Notes under the pieces: generated by a model
Told to the model about the DNA's origin: nothing
The model's input: only the letters and a program-made list of their open reading frames with translations
The model's database searches: none
Translations under genes and position numbers: made by a program
Part shown: positions 17,506-28,244 of the stretch, in pieces
Layout: every line of letters begins with the position of its first letter
How positions within the stretch are numbered: position 1 is the stretch's first letter
Source: Streptomyces sp. HD
GTDB lineage: Bacteria > Actinomycetota > Actinomycetes > Streptomycetales > Streptomycetaceae
Direction: 5' to 3'
Length of the DNA: 64,000 nucleotides
NCBI RefSeq assembly: GCF_028369295.1
Contig: NZ_JAQMYP010000040.1
Span: 33,330 to 97,329, forward strand

Positions 17506-17700
17506 CCCCGTGTTCAGGGCATCAATGGCGGCGGTCTCATCCGGTGTCAGCGCGAGGCCGAAGACGTCGAGGTTCTCGGCCATGCGTACGGCGTGGACTG
17601 GCCTCGGGACAGCGGACAGACCGTGCTCGACGTGCCAGCGCAGGATCACCTGGGCCGACGCCCTGCCATACCTCGCGGCCATTTCGGTGACCACCGGCTG
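17506..17700 (-). pseudogene. aldo/keto reductase C-terminal fragment
   Basis: The minus frame reads PVVTEMAARYGRASAQVILR, then WHVEHGLSAVPRPVHAVRMA and ENLDVFGLALTPDETAAIDA, which is the NADPH-binding C-terminal part of an aldo/keto reductase. The canonical 'IPKS' is VPRPVH here. The N-terminal barrel with the catalytic Asp-Tyr-Lys-His is absent. Confidence 0.7.
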
Positions 17701-17844
17701 GGGCGCGCGTCTTTCGCCGAGCCGGAGCTGCTCTCGGATCAGGCCAAGAGATCCACCGGCTGCGGCAGCCCTCATCGCCACAGCCTCGCCGCTGGCGGGA
17801 GTGGGCCAGTCCATGGACGGATTCGCAGACCAGGCGAGCGCGGA

Positions 17845-17935
17845 TGACCTCGTCGTCGGTGAGCAGGTCGGGCGGGCGCGTCCGGCCAGTGCAGACCCTC
17901 CTCGGGCATGCAGATGCACGCGCAAGGCTGTCTCC
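17845..17935 (-). pseudogene. moaA N-terminal scrap (second copy)
   Basis: Two overlapping minus frames spell CMPEEGLHWP and then PDLLTDDEVI, the region right after the radical-SAM cysteines in MoaA. It lies downstream of a piece of moaA C-terminus, so the order is impossible for one gene; it must derive from a second copy or a rearrangement. Confidence 0.45.
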
Positions 17936-17966
17936 TCCTGCGCGAACAGTCAGGTGCGTATCCGGC

Positions 17967-18236
17967 CGTTGGCGCCGTAAGGCGGCTGCGGTCGCAGGCC
18001 TCGCAGAACGGGCGGGTGACGGAGGCGACGACGCCGACGCGGTGCGGGCCGCCCTCGACGACCCAGCGCTCGGCGAGGGCTGATCTCCACTCGTCCGTGC
18101 ACCTCGGATTCAGGTCGAAGCGGGTGCGCAGCGAGGCCTGGATGTCACCCGCGGTCACCACGCCTTCGCGCTTCCAGCCGTGCTGGGCGTCCAGGTGCAT
18201 CTGCTTGATGAAGCGCAGTTCGTAGTCGTGTTCCAC
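17967..18236 (-). pseudogene. moaA: moaA (GTP 3',8-cyclase) C-terminal part, broken
   Basis: The frame reads EHDYELRFIKQMHLDAQHGW, then TAGDIQASLRTRFDL and GPHRVGVVASVTRPFCEACD, with CxxCDRSRLT matching the C-terminal 4Fe-4S cluster region of MoaA, the first enzyme of molybdenum-cofactor synthesis. The frame diverges immediately afterwards. Confidence 0.75.
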
Positions 18237-18284
18237 CGCCCAGGCGACGAGGTCTGGGGCCTCGCCTTCGTTCAGCCCCGGCCG

Positions 18285-18384
18285 GGTGGGGCTTGGCCAG
18301 CCAGTGCAGAGCCCCCTCGGGCATGCACTGCTTACATCGCGGATTGCAACGGTCGGTCAGCGAGACCCTCAGGTCGGTGGCCAC
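18285..18384 (-). pseudogene. moaA: moaA N-terminal radical-SAM piece
   Basis: Reads TDLRVSLTDRCNPRCKQCMP, then EGALHWLAKP: the radical-SAM CxxxCxxC motif region of MoaA. About 150 residues that should separate it from the following C-terminal piece are gone and the frame changes, so the gene is dead. Confidence 0.7.
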
Positions 18385-18575
18385 TCGGCCGTAGATGTCG
18401 ATGAGGACGTGGGCCCCTCCCGCGCAGCGGATGGCCTGCTGCGAGAGGCAGTTGACCTTTCACAGGGCGAAGTGGATAGTGTCACTATCCAAGTTGCGGC
18501 GGACAGCCGGCGCTGTCGGCGTGCCCAGAGGGGCGGCGCCGCCGCAAAGCGGCGACTGCCGAGTTCGGGGAGCGT

Positions 18576-20867
18576 ATGACAGAGCCGGGGCAGGGCAGCG
18601 GTCAGAGTGGGCACGGAGCCCGGCAACCGGGCAAGGGTCCGGACATTGAAAGGCCGTACGGGCCGCCGCCGGGTGACCCGTGGCCGGGAACCCCAGCATC
18701 GCCGGACCGACCACCTTTCTTGGACGGGCAGTTCCCTCCGCCACCACATCCGCCGATGCCCAGCCACTCCCCTGGGCCTGTCCCGCGGCGCAGGCGCCTG
18801 TTACTGCTTGGCGCAGGCGCCGGAGGACTCGTCCTCGCCCTGCTCGCCGGGCTGCTGTTCCTGGGCGGCGACGACAGCGAGAGCCCGGTCGCCGACGGCA
18901 AGAAGTCCGCGAAGGTCGACCCTCGGACGCTCCAGCCCTACCGCCTCGCCCTCGCCGGCCTCGCCGCTGCCCCCGGGCTGCGCTACAAGGACGACGTGCC
19001 CGGCGGCATGATGAAGCGCGAGGTCACCGTCACTGCCGCGGGCAGTCGCTTCGGCAGCAGCGGCTTCAGGCGAGACGAACTCGACCGAGAGATACTCAGC
19101 GTCGGTGGCAAGACCTTCACCCGCTGGCGCGTGGACCCCGCTGCCACGAACGGCGCCAAGAAGCCGAGCATCTGGGATGCCGGAGAGGGCCCGGACTCCG
19201 CACTCACCGACGAGCTGACCAAGCACCGGCCCGCGCCATCGGAATTGGCGAACCAGTTCTTCGCGGCCCTGGGCGAACTTGAGGACAAGCCCCCCGCCGA
19301 CGGCTACCGCTCCAGTTCTCGCACCGTGGACGGCGCCGAAGCGCAGGCCCTCGACACGCCGGCCGGACGGCTCGTCATCACCCGCAAGGAGCCCTACCGG
19401 GTGCTGAGGCTGGAGCCTCCGAGCGGGTTCGTGCCCGGCGCGGCATCCTCCACGTCCGTGGATCGAGCGTCATACACGACCGCGCGCATGGCGGCCGACG
19501 ACGACGGTGGCCAGAGCGAGGGACCCTTCGATGGCGCGGACACCCTGGCCCTGGACGTGGAACCGGTCACGGAATCCGACGCCCCCGCCATGTACGACAC
19601 CCTTGAGGAGCAGACCAAGGAACTTGGCAAGGCGGGCGACAGCGGCATCTCCTTCGCACTGAACGGCTCCGGCACCGTCCAGTGCAGCTCCGGCGGCTGC
19701 ACCGCCACCGGCAACTTCTCCGGACAGATCACCAGCGACGCCAAGTCCCGGCTGGTGAGCGGCCAGGTCACCGCCGTGATGACCTCCACCTTCAGCATCG
19801 ACGGGCAGTCCGGTGGCAGTTGCACAAGCGCCGCCGGCACCTTCCCGGTCAGTGGCTCCACTGTCTCCGGCAGCCTCACCTGCTCCAGCCCCGGCGCCGG
19901 CGCAACCTTCGCCTCTGTCGAGTCCCGCAAGAAAGCCGAAGCCCAGGCCCGCTCCCGCGCCAGCGGCGGACGCCCCGTGCAGTACTCGATTCCGCTGAGT
20001 GCCAACTCACTGATCAGCGCTCGCGCGCTCGCAACGGTCGAGGTGAAAAGGCTGGTCCAGCGGGTAGGCAAGGAGCGCAACCGGCCCGAGTGCTCGACCT
20101 CGCACAGCTTCCCGGCCGGCACCCCGGTGCTGCTCGCGGACGGCTCCCGGCGGCCCATCGAGGACGTCAGCCCCGGCGACCTCGTCATGTCCACCGATCC
20201 GGTACGGGATCTCCGTGGAGCGCAGCGGGTGACCCGGCAGATCGTCACCAGCACCGACAAGGACTTCACCAGGCTCGAACTCACCACCGAGGACGGCCCC
20301 GCGACCGTCACGGTGACCGACAACCACCCCTTCTGGTCGCGAACGGCGAGCCGTTGGAAGAACGCGTCGCAACTGCGGGCCGGTGAGAAGCTGGCAGGGG
20401 TCGGCACATCCCCCGAGGTCACCGCGACAGCCGATCTCAAGGGCACCCGGCCGACGTACGACCTGACCGTCGAGTACATCCACACGTACTATGTATTCGC
20501 TGGACAGACGCCGGTTCTGGTTCATAACAGTGGAGGATGCCTTCCTCCCCTCCGGGACTGGCACAGTCAGCGGTTCCAGTTCGGGAATCATTCCTTCTTG
20601 CTCGATAAGAAGGGAATGGAACACATCCTCACTCGCCATCACCCGAAGTATTGGGATGGCTCCGTGAAGAAGAACCAGTCCTTCTTTGATTCGGGCATGA
20701 GTGTTGCTGACGTCCAGGGTGCCATCGGTCAAGTTATGCGCCAGAACCGCGATACTCTTCTTCGGCGAGGCAGTCAGGGCATGTACCAGATTTACGGGAA
20801 CGTCAACGGAATCGATTACGTGCTCGGCATGAACAGAGGCCGAGTGGGCCAGTTCTATCGGAAATAA
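18576..20867 (+). CDS. membrane-anchored polymorphic toxin with pretoxin Hint domain
   Basis: A 763-residue protein. It has a Pro/Gly-rich N-terminal tail (1-70), a basic stop and one membrane helix (about 73-97, LLLLGAGAGGLVLALLAG), a long extracellular region with a Ser/Gly/Cys-rich part (about 365-445), a Hint autoprocessing domain and a C-terminal toxin. Hint starts with Cys506 (CSTSHSFPAGTPVLLADG), contains TVTVTDNHPFWSRTA and ends at LVHN (Asn651). Cleavage after Asn651 would free the last 112 residues. That tip has GMEHILTRHHPKYWDG and ends NRGRVGQFYRK, suggesting a His-dependent nuclease fold (inference; family not identified). The tip DNA is visibly lower in GC than the rest, as expected for a swapped toxin module. 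The downstream gene is the likely immunity gene. Confidence 0.8.
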   Translation: MTEPGQGSGQSGHGARQPGKGPDIERPYGPPPGDPWPGTPASPDRPPFLDGQFPPPPHPPMPSHSPGPVPRRRRLLLLGAGAGGLVLALLAGLLFLGGDDSESPVADGKKSAKVDPRTLQPYRLALAGLAAAPGLRYKDDVPGGMMKREVTVTAAGSRFGSSGFRRDELDREILSVGGKTFTRWRVDPAATNGAKKPSIWDAGEGPDSALTDELTKHRPAPSELANQFFAALGELEDKPPADGYRSSSRTVDGAEAQALDTPAGRLVITRKEPYRVLRLEPPSGFVPGAASSTSVDRASYTTARMAADDDGGQSEGPFDGADTLALDVEPVTESDAPAMYDTLEEQTKELGKAGDSGISFALNGSGTVQCSSGGCTATGNFSGQITSDAKSRLVSGQVTAVMTSTFSIDGQSGGSCTSAAGTFPVSGSTVSGSLTCSSPGAGATFASVESRKKAEAQARSRASGGRPVQYSIPLSANSLISARALATVEVKRLVQRVGKERNRPECSTSHSFPAGTPVLLADGSRRPIEDVSPGDLVMSTDPVRDLRGAQRVTRQIVTSTDKDFTRLELTTEDGPATVTVTDNHPFWSRTASRWKNASQLRAGEKLAGVGTSPEVTATADLKGTRPTYDLTVEYIHTYYVFAGQTPVLVHNSGGCLPPLRDWHSQRFQFGNHSFLLDKKGMEHILTRHHPKYWDGSVKKNQSFFDSGMSVADVQGAIGQVMRQNRDTLLRRGSQGMYQIYGNVNGIDYVLGMNRGRVGQFYRK

Positions 20868-20889
20868 CAATCATTGAAGGACCTTGAGT

Positions 20890-21330
20890 GTGGTTGAGAT
20901 CGAGACGTTCCTGAAGGGTGCGGACGGCACGTTCGTGCAGGTGGAAGCCTGCCGTACCCCACCGCCCGACCTGGACTACATCGAAGGTGCCATTCGGCTG
21001 ACCGTTGACGGATCGGAAGTCATCGGCACTGAAGAGTGGGACTACGTCGACCAGCTCTGGTGTTACATTGCCGAGATGGTGACGAAAACGCAGTCGTCAG
21101 GATATGCGGAGACATACTTCCCGGACCAGCCGATCAAGCTCTCTTTCCAGGTCACAGGGTCACGTGTCTCAGTGGCTGCCAAAATTGGCGACGAAGTCAA
21201 GACTGCGAACGCCCCGTACGAGGAATTCCTGAAGGCTGTCAAAGCGGCTGGGGCGACCTTCTTCGCGAAGATGTCCGAGCTGGCCCCGTCCAATTCATAT
21301 ATTGAGGCACAACGGGGACTGTCAGCTTAA
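20890..21330 (+). CDS. putative immunity protein for the Hint toxin
   Basis: A 146-residue acidic, soluble protein lying 22 bases after the toxin stop, the usual place for a cognate immunity gene. GTG 20890 is preferred because GAAGGA lies 9 bases upstream; the TTG at 20884 is too close. Tryptophans and acidic residues (EEWDYVDQLWCYIAEMV, YFPDQPIKLSFQVTG) are conspicuous, and GC content is low like the toxin tip. I do not recognise a named immunity family; the role is inferred from position and paired composition. Confidence 0.6.
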   Translation: MVEIETFLKGADGTFVQVEACRTPPPDLDYIEGAIRLTVDGSEVIGTEEWDYVDQLWCYIAEMVTKTQSSGYAETYFPDQPIKLSFQVTGSRVSVAAKIGDEVKTANAPYEEFLKAVKAAGATFFAKMSELAPSNSYIEAQRGLSA

Positions 21331-21834
21331 CCATCCGAGGACAACGTCAGTGGACGACGTCGACACGGGTCCGCTTTCGGAATCAGCCGGCTGGGCATGG
21401 GCCGCCTGCCGCACTCGTGGCGCTGCACCGACTCGGCCGCCGGTGAAGTGTCCGGGGAACGCTTCGGACCGGGACCACAGAAAGCGGCGCATGTCCGGGG
21501 GCCCGGAGTGCGCCGAGCGGCGCCGCCCGTGTCCGTCGGCAGGCGCGTCCGGGAAAAAGTGGCAGGCAGCCACCACGGCACACCTCAAAACGTTTCTTTC
21601 CATGCACACACATCCGGGGCGCAGAACAATCGCAGCGTCAAGAACGGCCGCAGGGGAACGGCGCACAACCCCACGAAATGGAAGTTTGCATATTATCTGA
21701 GCTTCTCAAACGCTCTTGCCATGGGCTCACGTTCTGCAGCTAGCTGGGTGCTGCGTCCACTTCCTGGCCCGGGTTCCCGATGAACCGTGGGCCGTCAGGG
21801 AGGTGGGCGAGAAACCCGCACGTCAGGAGTGGTC
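21331..21834. other. lasso-cluster upstream region
   Basis: About 500 bases without a convincing gene. The part from 21590 to 21735 is comparatively AT-rich (GTTTGCATATTATCTGAG) and probably holds the promoter of the lasso operon. No exact -35/-10 pair can be given. AGGAG at 21825-21829 is the ribosome-binding site for the precursor gene. Confidence 0.4.
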
Positions 21835-21945
21835 ATGAAGAAGGCATATGAGGCGCCGACGCTCGTCCGGCTCGGTACTTTCCGGAAGGAGACGGGGCTC
21901 CTCGGGAGCGCCGGCAACGACCGGCTGATCCTGAGCAAGAACTGA
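21835..21945 (+). CDS. lasA: lasso peptide precursor, citrulassin-type
   Basis: A 36-residue precursor starting MKKAYEAPTLVRLGTFRKE, with leader residues 1-21 and core LLGSAGNDRLILSKN (15 residues). The leader has the YxxP...L pattern (YEAPTLVRLG) recognised by lasso RRE proteins, and Thr at the penultimate leader position (ETG before the core). The ring would join Leu1 to Asp8, with Arg9 directly after it. Citrulassin A, as I recall it, has core LLGLAGNDRLVLSKN with Arg9 deiminated to citrulline. The present core differs only by Leu4-to-Ser and Val11-to-Ile and would be a new family member or a known close variant. AGGAG lies 5 bases upstream. The cyclase, RRE, protease and exporter follow directly. 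Confidence 0.9.
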   Translation: MKKAYEAPTLVRLGTFRKETGLLGSAGNDRLILSKN

Positions 21946-21971
21946 CGACCGACGGTCCTTGACTCGACGTC

Positions 21972-23822
21972 ATGACTGAACTGCACGAAAGTGCGGGGAC
22001 GGGCCCCGGCGACGCGCACTTCGTGGTCTTCACCGACCATGCGGACGCGGCCGCCGTGGCCCGCTCCTTCGCCCGCCCCGGAAGCCGGAGCCTCGCCCAT
22101 GCGTCAGGCCGGCCCTGGCTGGTCGGCCACTGGCACGACGACGAAGTCGTCACGGCGCACGTCGGCACCGCCGCTCTTGCCGTCGTCGGCTGCTGCCCCA
22201 TCGACGCCGACGAACTACGGCGCCGGGCAGCACGGTTGCGTGATCTCGCGGAGCTCGACGCTCTGGCCCGGTCCCTGCCCGGCAGCTTCCACCTCGTCGG
22301 CGCTCTCGACGGACAGATCAGGATTCAGGGCACGGCCTCCGGACTGCGGCTCGTGTTCCACGCGGAGTTCGACGGCGTACGGGTGGCCGCCACCCGTGCC
22401 GACACGCTCGCCGCCGTCCTGGGCCTCGACCCCGACGTCGAGGAGTTGGCGGTGAGGCTGTTGTGGCCCGCCCCGTACCCGCTGTTCGAGACGTCCCTGT
22501 GGCGAGCGGTCTCCGCTGTGCCTCCACAGGACGCCCTGGTCATCGCCGCGGACGGGCGTACCGTTCGGCACACCCGGTGGTGGACGCCACCGCAGCCGGT
22601 CCGGCCGCTCGCCGAAGCGGCGCCCCTGATCCGGACAGCGCTTCAAGAGGCCGTGGACGCACGCACGCAGCAAGGCGGCGTCGTGAGCTGCGACTTGTCC
22701 GGCGGCCTGGACTCGACCTCCGTCTGCTTCCTGGCCGACCGCTCCCCCGCCCGTGTGGTGGCCAGCACGTGGCCGGGACGCGATCCGGCGGACACCGACC
22801 TGCACTGGGCCCGGCGAGCGATCGGGCACCTACCGGACGTCGAGCACGTGGTCTGGGATGCCGACGCCTCGCCACTGGTCTACGAGGACCTGCTCGGCAT
22901 CGACGACCTCCTCGACGAGCCCACCATCGGCGTCATGGACCGCTCCCGGGTCCTGCACCATCTGCCCGGACTCGCCGAACGCGGCAGCAGGTTGCACCTG
23001 ACCGGCATCGGCGGCGACCACGTGGCATGGTGCTCCGAGGCGTACTACCACCGGCTGCTGCGCACCCGTCCACTGTCCGCCCTGCGTCAGTTGCGCGGCT
23101 TCCGGGCGCTATGGCAGTGGCCGCTCGGCGATACGGTCCGCGCGCTCGCCGACTCCCGGCCGTACCGGAAGTGGCTGGCCGACGCGTCCGGGCAGCTGCG
23201 TGGCCCGTTGCCCTCGTCCGTCGCGACGGGGCTCGGCTGGGGCATGGCCCCGCGTCTGTTCGACTGGGTGACCCCCGAGGCGGAGCGGATGGCCCGCCGG
23301 GCACTGCTCGACGCCGCGGCGACGGCCGCGCCCCTGCATCCGGACCGTGGCCTGCACAGCGACCTGGAACAGATCCGCTCGTGTACCCGCGTCATCCGGC
23401 AGTGGGATCGAATGGCGGCGCGCGTCGGCCTGCCGATGGCCTCGCCCTTCCTCGACGACCGCGTCATCGAGGCATGTCTGGCCGTACGTCCGGACGAGCG
23501 CGTCACGCCCTGGCGGTACAAGCCCGTACTGAGCACCGCGATGCGCGGGATCGTGCCCGAGGACTGCCTGCGGCGGAGCAACAAGGCCACGGCCTCCATG
23601 GACGCCTCCAACGGACTGCGCGAACACCGGGCCGACCTGCTGGCCCTGTGGGAGGACTCGCGACTGGAGGCGCTGGGCCTGGTGGACGGCGCCGAACTGC
23701 GCCGCCTCGCCCGGCGCCCCGCCTCCAAGGGGCTGTCCGACGCCATCCTCTACTCCACGATCGCCGCCGAGGTGTGGCTGCGGGGAATCGCCCGCGACCA
23801 CACCCGTGTCCCACGCCCCTGA
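21972..23822 (+). CDS. lasC: lasso cyclase (asparagine synthetase B homologue)
   Basis: A 616-residue protein of the Asn-synthetase family that adenylates the side-chain carboxylate of the precursor ring residue (predicted Asp8) and closes the macrolactam with the freed N-terminal amine. The N-terminal half resembles a class-II glutamine amidotransferase domain but lacks the catalytic Cys at position 2. The synthetase half has the PP-loop SGGLDSTS (from about residue 242) and LTGIGGDHVAW. It starts 26 bases after the precursor stop, so co-transcription is likely. Length matches typical lasso C proteins. Confidence 0.92.
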   Translation: MTELHESAGTGPGDAHFVVFTDHADAAAVARSFARPGSRSLAHASGRPWLVGHWHDDEVVTAHVGTAALAVVGCCPIDADELRRRAARLRDLAELDALARSLPGSFHLVGALDGQIRIQGTASGLRLVFHAEFDGVRVAATRADTLAAVLGLDPDVEELAVRLLWPAPYPLFETSLWRAVSAVPPQDALVIAADGRTVRHTRWWTPPQPVRPLAEAAPLIRTALQEAVDARTQQGGVVSCDLSGGLDSTSVCFLADRSPARVVASTWPGRDPADTDLHWARRAIGHLPDVEHVVWDADASPLVYEDLLGIDDLLDEPTIGVMDRSRVLHHLPGLAERGSRLHLTGIGGDHVAWCSEAYYHRLLRTRPLSALRQLRGFRALWQWPLGDTVRALADSRPYRKWLADASGQLRGPLPSSVATGLGWGMAPRLFDWVTPEAERMARRALLDAAATAAPLHPDRGLHSDLEQIRSCTRVIRQWDRMAARVGLPMASPFLDDRVIEACLAVRPDERVTPWRYKPVLSTAMRGIVPEDCLRRSNKATASMDASNGLREHRADLLALWEDSRLEALGLVDGAELRRLARRPASKGLSDAILYSTIAAEVWLRGIARDHTRVPRP

Positions 23823-23870
23823 CCCGATCCCCGCTCCAGACAACGTCAGACACGTCAGAAAGGCCCTCAC

Positions 23871-24125
23871 ATGGCCCTGCGGTTCGTCGACACCATCTCT
23901 ACGGCCGAGACCGACTACGGCACGGTGCTGCTGGACGAACGCGCCGGCGAATACTGGGAGTTGAATCCGACGGCCACCTTGGTGGTACGGACGCTCCTTG
24001 ACGGCGGCGAGGAGTCGGAGGCGGCCGCCGCCCTGGTCCGGGAGTTCGACATCGACCAGGGACAGGCCCTGCAGGACGTCGAAGCGCTCGTACGGCAGCT
24101 GCGCAGTTCGGGGCTCGCCTCATGA
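23871..24125 (+). CDS. lasB1: lasso leader-binding RRE protein (PqqD-like)
   Basis: An 84-residue PqqD-fold protein (VLLDERAGEYWELNPTATLV, then EVREFDID-like acidic helices and VEALVRQLRSSGLAS). In split-B lasso systems this protein binds the leader and presents it to the protease and cyclase. It sits between the cyclase and the B2 protease, and its stop overlaps the protease start by 4 bases, so the two are coupled. GAAAGG precedes the start. Confidence 0.92.
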   Translation: MALRFVDTISTAETDYGTVLLDERAGEYWELNPTATLVVRTLLDGGEESEAAAALVREFDIDQGQALQDVEALVRQLRSSGLAS

Positions 24126-24555
24126 CGACACCCAGCGCCCTCGAACGGCCCACGGACGTGCCCCTGTCCCGACGCCTGGCCGCCCGCCTCGTTCTGCTCC
24201 CCGCCGTCGCCCTCGCTCTCCTGCCGCCCCGCCGTATCCGCACCGTGCTCGGCATCCTGCGGCGCGGTGCCACGCCCGCCACCACCGCGCAGGCTCAGAA
24301 CGCGCGCGACGCCATGTGCGCGGCCAGCCTGCACTGTGCCGGGCCCAAGGGGTGCTTGCCGCGCTCCCTGGGAGCGGCACTGCTGTGCCGGCTCGGCGGG
24401 ACCTGGCCGACCTGGTGCACCGGCGTACGCGTTGTCCCACCCTTCACCGCGCATGCCTGGATCGAGGCGGAAGGCCGTTCCGTCGGCGAGGGTGTGCCGG
24501 AGGGCTACTTCGCGCCGCTGGTGACCGTCGGCCCGCCGCCACGACCGACGGACCG

Positions 24556-24559
<4 letters not shown>
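24122..24559 (+). CDS. lasB2: lasso leader peptidase (transglutaminase-like B2)
   Basis: A 145-residue transglutaminase-like cysteine protease that removes the leader. Catalytic Cys78 lies in KGCLPRSLGAALLCRLGG and His111 in FTAHAWIEAEG; the third acidic residue is probably Glu or Asp downstream and is not certain. The hydrophobic N-terminal part (LVLLPAVALALLPP) is typical of B2 proteins. It overlaps the upstream RRE gene and the downstream transporter gene (ATGA at 24556), so all three are translationally coupled. Confidence 0.92.
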
Positions 24560-26460
<1,901 letters not shown>

Positions 26461-26502
26461 TGCAGCATCACCTCAGATCGGCGCCGATAGGTCGCCGCGA
26501 AC

Positions 26503-26973
26503 GTGGCGGACCTGAGCGAGTTCACGGGCACGGAGCACCAGCCGCCCGCGGGGGTCGAACTGGTTGCCTGCTCCCTCTGCAAGAACACTGACCACTTGAC
26601 GGTCACAGGCCGTTGGGACAACCCACTGACCTTCACATGCTCCCGCTGTGACACCACCACCGTCTTCGATGAGCCTCACAAGAACCGTGGCCAGGACGTC
26701 GGCCGCAACCTCATGCGGCGGCTGGTCCTCACTGAGGCCGACCCTGACTCCCGGGCCCGCAGTCTGCTGCAGCACGTGAATGCCTTCCACGACAGCGAGC
26801 GCCAGCGGCGCGAGTACGGCTGCTATCGGGGACCCTACGGGGGCAAGTTCGGATCTCAGAGCGCGTCAGTCTGGAGGCCGGCGTTGCACGTCAACACGCA
26901 CTATCTCGATGTTCACGTCCACCGACAGCACTGCGATGTCCACGATCGACGGGAACCGTGTCACACAAGTTGA
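26503..26973 (+). CDS. small Cys-rich hypothetical protein
   Basis: A possible 156-residue protein with two CxxC pairs (VELVACSLCKNTDHL and FTCSRCDTTTVF) spaced like a zinc ribbon, then a charged helical region and a His-rich tail. It begins at GTG 26503, 42 bases after the exporter stop, with no clear ribosome-binding site. Function unknown; it may be a hitchhiker or a remnant rather than part of the lasso cluster. Confidence 0.45.
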   Translation: MADLSEFTGTEHQPPAGVELVACSLCKNTDHLTVTGRWDNPLTFTCSRCDTTTVFDEPHKNRGQDVGRNLMRRLVLTEADPDSRARSLLQHVNAFHDSERQRREYGCYRGPYGGKFGSQSASVWRPALHVNTHYLDVHVHRQHCDVHDRREPCHTS

Positions 26974-27116
26974 GCCAGAACCCGAGTTGCGACGGCACCT
27001 GCACGCCTCACCGAGCAGCGCGTGGTTGGCGGCGTGTTCGAGGTTCATGAGCAATGACAGCGGCCGTGGGGCGGCTGACCTGGATTCGCATCCTCTGTTT
27101 CGAGGGCTGTGCTCGA

Positions 27117-27476
27117 TCACAGCCTGGTGGCCAGCCAGGTCGTCACGGCCGCGGCGGCGATGAGCCCGACGTTGAGTGCGATCCGGCGGTCTTCGCCGGT
27201 CAGGTGCACGGCGATCGCACCGGCCTGCAAGAGGACGAAGCCGCTGGCCGCGGCCAGCGCAAGCGAGGGTGCGATGCCGGTCAGCGGTGGCAGGACCAGG
27301 CCGATCGCGCCGAGTATTTCGACGGTCCCCAGCGTCCTGAGGGCGGGCAAGGGTATGCGGTCGACCCAGGCCATCATCGGGCGGAGTTGATCGCGGCCGC
27401 GGATCACTTTCAGCGTGCCTGCGTAGACGTAGAACAGGGCGAGCAGTCCCGCGACGATCCAGTATGCGAGGTTCAT
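27117..27476 (-). CDS. DoxX-like integral membrane protein
   Basis: A 119-residue protein with four hydrophobic helices beginning MNLAYWIVAGLLALFYVYAG and the DoxX-like signatures GTLKVIRG and LGTVEILGAIGLVLPPLTG. Members are often coupled to redox or quinone stress; the precise role is unknown. It appears to stand alone. Confidence 0.8.
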   Translation of the reverse strand: MNLAYWIVAGLLALFYVYAGTLKVIRGRDQLRPMMAWVDRIPLPALRTLGTVEILGAIGLVLPPLTGIAPSLALAAASGFVLLQAGAIAVHLTGEDRRIALNVGLIAAAAVTTWLATRL

Positions 27477-27668
27477 GACTTCCGTTCATGGGTCACCGGT
27501 TCCCGGGAACCTGTCGATTGCGTCGACGGCCAGAAGAGCCCGTGAGAAGGCCCGGTCCGTCGTCCGCGGGGGCCGGACCCGCCGAAAGACGGGCGCGCCA
27601 CGGCCCCGCCGGCCGGCCACGGGCCCGCGGCCGAAAGGAGGGCGGCCGGGCCGTTCCATGCGTCGACT

Positions 27669-28163
27669 TCAGGCGGGGTCGGCGGCGGGGTCGGTCGCGT
27701 AGCGGCTCATCGCGTCGATGTTGGCCTGTCGCGTCAGCGGCCTGCCGTCGGCGAGCACCTCCTGGAGGTCTCGGAAGTACTGCACGTACAGGTCGGGGGT
27801 GAATGTGCTGAGCATGACGGCGGGCTGATCGGCCGGATTGGCGAAGGTGTGAGGGGTTCCGGGCGGAACCATCACGAGCGTGCCCGTGGTGGCGTCGTAG
27901 TCCTTGTCCCCGACGGTGAACCGGACCGTGCCGGAGAGGATGTAGAAGCCCTCGTCGTGCTGGGCGTGGCGGTGTTGCGGCGGTCCCTGGGTGTGTGGGG
28001 CGAGGACGGACTGGGCGATCGCGAGGCGGTGCCCGGTGTGGCTGCCGTCCTCCAGAACGCGCATGCGCGTAGTGCCCAGAACGATCGTCTCGCCCTCGCC
28101 GGGGCCCACCACCAATACGGCGGGGTCGGCCAGCGGCTCGCTGGTCCTGGCTTCGTCGGTCAT
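27669..28163 (-). CDS. cupin-domain protein
   Basis: A 164-residue single cupin. The metal-binding motif 1 reads GPPQHRHAQHDEGFYILSG (His, His, Glu) and motif 2 reads GTLVMVPPGTPHTFANP, matching small quercetinase-like or sensor cupins. ATG 28163 is used; a GTG at 28169 is equally possible. It is divergent from a LysR regulator with an inverted repeat between, which suggests it is the regulator's target. Substrate unknown. Confidence 0.8.
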   Translation of the reverse strand: MTDEARTSEPLADPAVLVVGPGEGETIVLGTTRMRVLEDGSHTGHRLAIAQSVLAPHTQGPPQHRHAQHDEGFYILSGTVRFTVGDKDYDATTGTLVMVPPGTPHTFANPADQPAVMLSTFTPDLYVQYFRDLQEVLADGRPLTRQANIDAMSRYATDPAADPA

Positions 28164-28220
28164 GCTCACGAGTGCACCGCGCAGACCCCGCCAGTGTCCA
28201 AGACCCTTCCCGCAGCGCCG

Positions 28221-28235
28221 ATACCCCAGGGGTAT
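28221..28235. promoter_or_regulatory. LysR-type operator candidate
   Basis: ATACCCCAGGGGTAT is a perfect 7-bp inverted repeat with the T-N11-A pattern of LysR-type binding sites. It ends 9 bases before the LysR GTG and lies about 58 bases upstream of the divergent cupin start. Confidence 0.7.
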
Positions 28236-28244
28236 TGTTGCAGC

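Noticed and set aside
26866..27489. Long open frame opposite the DoxX-like gene region
   Set aside because: Arg/Pro-rich shadow of the DoxX-like and hypothetical genes with no recognisable motif.
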